From an uncultured Butyrivibrio sp. (GTDB taxonomy: Bacteria > Bacillota > Clostridia > Lachnospirales > Lachnospiraceae), in the NCBI GenBank assembly GCA_947169985.1, contig CAMVRW010000099.1, positions 1 through 8,254 on the forward strand: a DNA stretch of 8,254 nt, in the 5' to 3' direction. Both the position numbers and the translations under genes were made by a program. Shown here piece by piece: positions 6,957 to 8,254 of this stretch (position 1 is the stretch's first letter; the number at the start of each line of letters is the position of its first letter). The notes beneath the pieces were generated by a model. It ran no database searches, was not told the DNA's origin, and saw only the letters and a program-made list of their open reading frames with translations.

Positions 6957-7001
6957 AAAAGAGCTATGGGTGCGCTCTAATATATCACCCATAGCTCTTT
7001 T
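6957..7001 (-). terminator. Perfect 16-bp hairpin, probable terminator of ftsH
   Basis: Bases 6957-6972 and 6986-7001 are perfect reverse complements (core GAGCTATGGGTG, flanked by four A on one side and four T on the other) around a 13-base loop. The hairpin starts 19 bases after the ftsH stop. On the minus strand the stem ends in TTTT, then GCTTCCCC, so the U-run is short and termination may be partial. The A-stem-T symmetry means it could also act on the plus strand. Confidence 0.75.
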
Positions 7002-7019
7002 CATACACATAATTAATTA

Positions 7020-8254
7020 TCAGTCCTTCTTGTCAAAGTCCTGTGGGACATGAGAGAACAGTCCGTCTCTTCCCTGTGAAGGCATTTCATTATCAGGAGC
7101 TTTCTCCTGAATAAATCCGGGCTTATCGTCCACTATGTTCTCAGCTACCTGCTCTTCAATATCTGCAGCCTTTTCTATAGCTTCACCTACTGCCTTCTCA
7201 GCGCTATCCACTACTGCACCTGGATCAGCAGCTTTTCCCATGGCCTCGGAAGCTGCTGCCTCAATGGCATTCTGAGCTTCTGCAACAGCAGTGCCTGCTG
7301 CCGCACCAATTTCGCTGGCCACCTCTTTAACATCAGGCTCGTCCTTCTTAGGCTTTTTAACCGGAACATTCTCGCCAACAAGTGCTGACTCAGCTCTTGT
7401 AGCATAGATTCTTCCTGCCTTAGCCTTCTCCTGTTCCTCTTCGGTAGGTTCAGGAATATTCTCAACCTCACGGTAGATCTTCATGAATTCCTTACCGGTG
7501 ATGGTCTCCTTCTCAATGAGGAACTGAGCAATCTTATCCATGGCATCAAGATGCTCTCTGATGATCTGCTTAGCTCTCTCGTAGCAATCTGAAAGGAGCT
7601 TCTGTACTTCAGCATCCACATCTGCTGCTGTCTTATCTGAACAGTTGAGGATCCTGTTTCCATCAAGGTATCTGTTCTGGATTGACTCAAGCTGCATGAG
7701 GCCAAACCTGTCGCTCATACCAAACATGGTGATCATGCTGCGAGCCATGTTTGTTGCCTTCTCAATATCATTCTCAGCACCTGTAGTAACGGTGTTGAAG
7801 ATAACTTCTTCTGCTGCACGGCCACCAAGAGAAACGATGATGTCATCAATGATCTCATCCTTGGTCTGAAGATATTTCTCATCCTCAGGAACCTGCATAA
7901 CATATCCCAAAGCTCCCATGGTTCTTGGAACGATGGTGATCTTCTGAACAGGCTCTGTGTTCTTCTGAACTGCGCTTATAAGTGCGTGTCCTACCTCGTG
8001 ATAGGAAACGATCTTTCTCTCTTCCTTGCTGAGGATCCTGTCCTTTTTCTCTTTTCCTACAAGAACCTGCTCAACAGCTTCCATGAGATCCTGCTGGCAT
8101 ACATACTCTCTGTGAGCCTTAACAGCATTGATGGCTGCCTCATTGATCATGTTAGCAAGATCTGATCCAACAGCTCCGCTGGTTGCAAGGGCAATTCCTT
8201 TAAGATCAACAGTCTCATCCATCTTAACATCCTTGGAATGAACCTTAAGGATCT
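7020..8254 (-). CDS. ftsH: ATP-dependent zinc metalloprotease FtsH, C-terminal part (runs off the window)
   Basis: The 3' part of ftsH. The reading frame stays open to the window end, so the Met codon at 8220-8222 is internal; in-frame ILKVHSKDVK precedes it. FtsH is a membrane-anchored AAA+ protease that degrades misfolded membrane proteins and some regulators. The transmembrane segments and the Walker A/B and SRH motifs lie outside the window. Counting from that Met, residues 1-55 finish the AAA+ lid (GSDLANMINEAA). The zinc site HEVGH is at 75-79, and the third zinc ligand is Asp152 in TGAENDIEKAT, typical of FtsH. The protease domain ends near 258 (FMKIYREVENIPEP). About 140 more residues follow, rich in Ala, Glu and Lys (21 Ala among residues 301-360), likely helical or disordered; this tail is much longer than in E. 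coli or Bacillus FtsH. The catalytic part looks intact. The hairpin at 6957-7001 separates it from uvrC. Confidence 0.96.
   Translation of the reverse strand, partial: ILKVHSKDVKMDETVDLKGIALATSGAVGSDLANMINEAAINAVKAHREYVCQQDLMEAVEQVLVGKEKKDRILSKEERKIVSYHEVGHALISAVQKNTEPVQKITIVPRTMGALGYVMQVPEDEKYLQTKDEIIDDIIVSLGGRAAEEVIFNTVTTGAENDIEKATNMARSMITMFGMSDRFGLMQLESIQNRYLDGNRILNCSDKTAADVDAEVQKLLSDCYERAKQIIREHLDAMDKIAQFLIEKETITGKEFMKIYREVENIPEPTEEEQEKAKAGRIYATRAESALVGENVPVKKPKKDEPDVKEVASEIGAAAGTAVAEAQNAIEAAASEAMGKAADPGAVVDSAEKAVGEAIEKAADIEEQVAENIVDDKPGFIQEKAPDNEMPSQGRDGLFSHVPQDFDKKD

Noticed and set aside
7211..7471. Minus-strand 86-codon open frame overlapping the ftsH tail
   Set aside because: It is an alternative frame of the low-complexity ftsH tail, rich in Leu and Arg because of the GCA/GCT-rich codons, with no support as a gene.

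Overview
The window is an ordinary bacterial chromosomal segment with every gene on the minus strand. It most resembles a low-to-mid-GC Firmicute of class Clostridia. The gene set (HPr kinase, a ROK glucokinase, MurB, RapZ, WhiA and an HPr-like protein after uvrC) and the protein sequences look like Lachnospiraceae, perhaps near Butyrivibrio or Roseburia. That placement is inferred from sequence style, not from a search. I see no insertion sequence, phage gene, tRNA, rRNA or CRISPR array. No stretch longer than 300 bases lacks a gene.

Read in the direction of transcription (high to low coordinates), the window starts inside ftsH. About 410 C-terminal codons are present, including the HEVGH zinc-protease motif and an unusually long Ala/Glu-rich tail. 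A perfect 16-bp hairpin (6957-7001) follows and probably ends that transcript. Next is uvrC (623 aa, complete, all catalytic residues present). Just after the uvrC stop codon lies a near-consensus sigma-A promoter with an extended -10 (5007-5035). It precedes a tight six-gene operon: hprK, ROK glucokinase, murB, rapZ, whiA and a crh-like HPr gene. Junctions in this operon range from 1 to 19 bases.

The operon ties carbon sensing to cell-envelope and growth control. HprK phosphorylates Ser46 of HPr or Crh when glycolytic intermediates are high. The glucokinase feeds that pool, MurB and RapZ act in peptidoglycan precursor and amino-sugar control, and WhiA is a DNA-binding growth and division factor. 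The last gene encodes an HPr fold in which His15 is replaced by Glu while Ser46 and its surroundings are kept. It therefore looks like a Crh-type regulator that cannot carry PTS phosphate. Its likely kinase is encoded at the other end of the same operon.

The most notable points are the Glu15 Crh-like protein, the Ala at the Walker A Ser/Thr position of RapZ, the absence of yvcK between rapZ and whiA, and the FtsH tail. I found no wholly new system. The interest lies in variants of known regulators.
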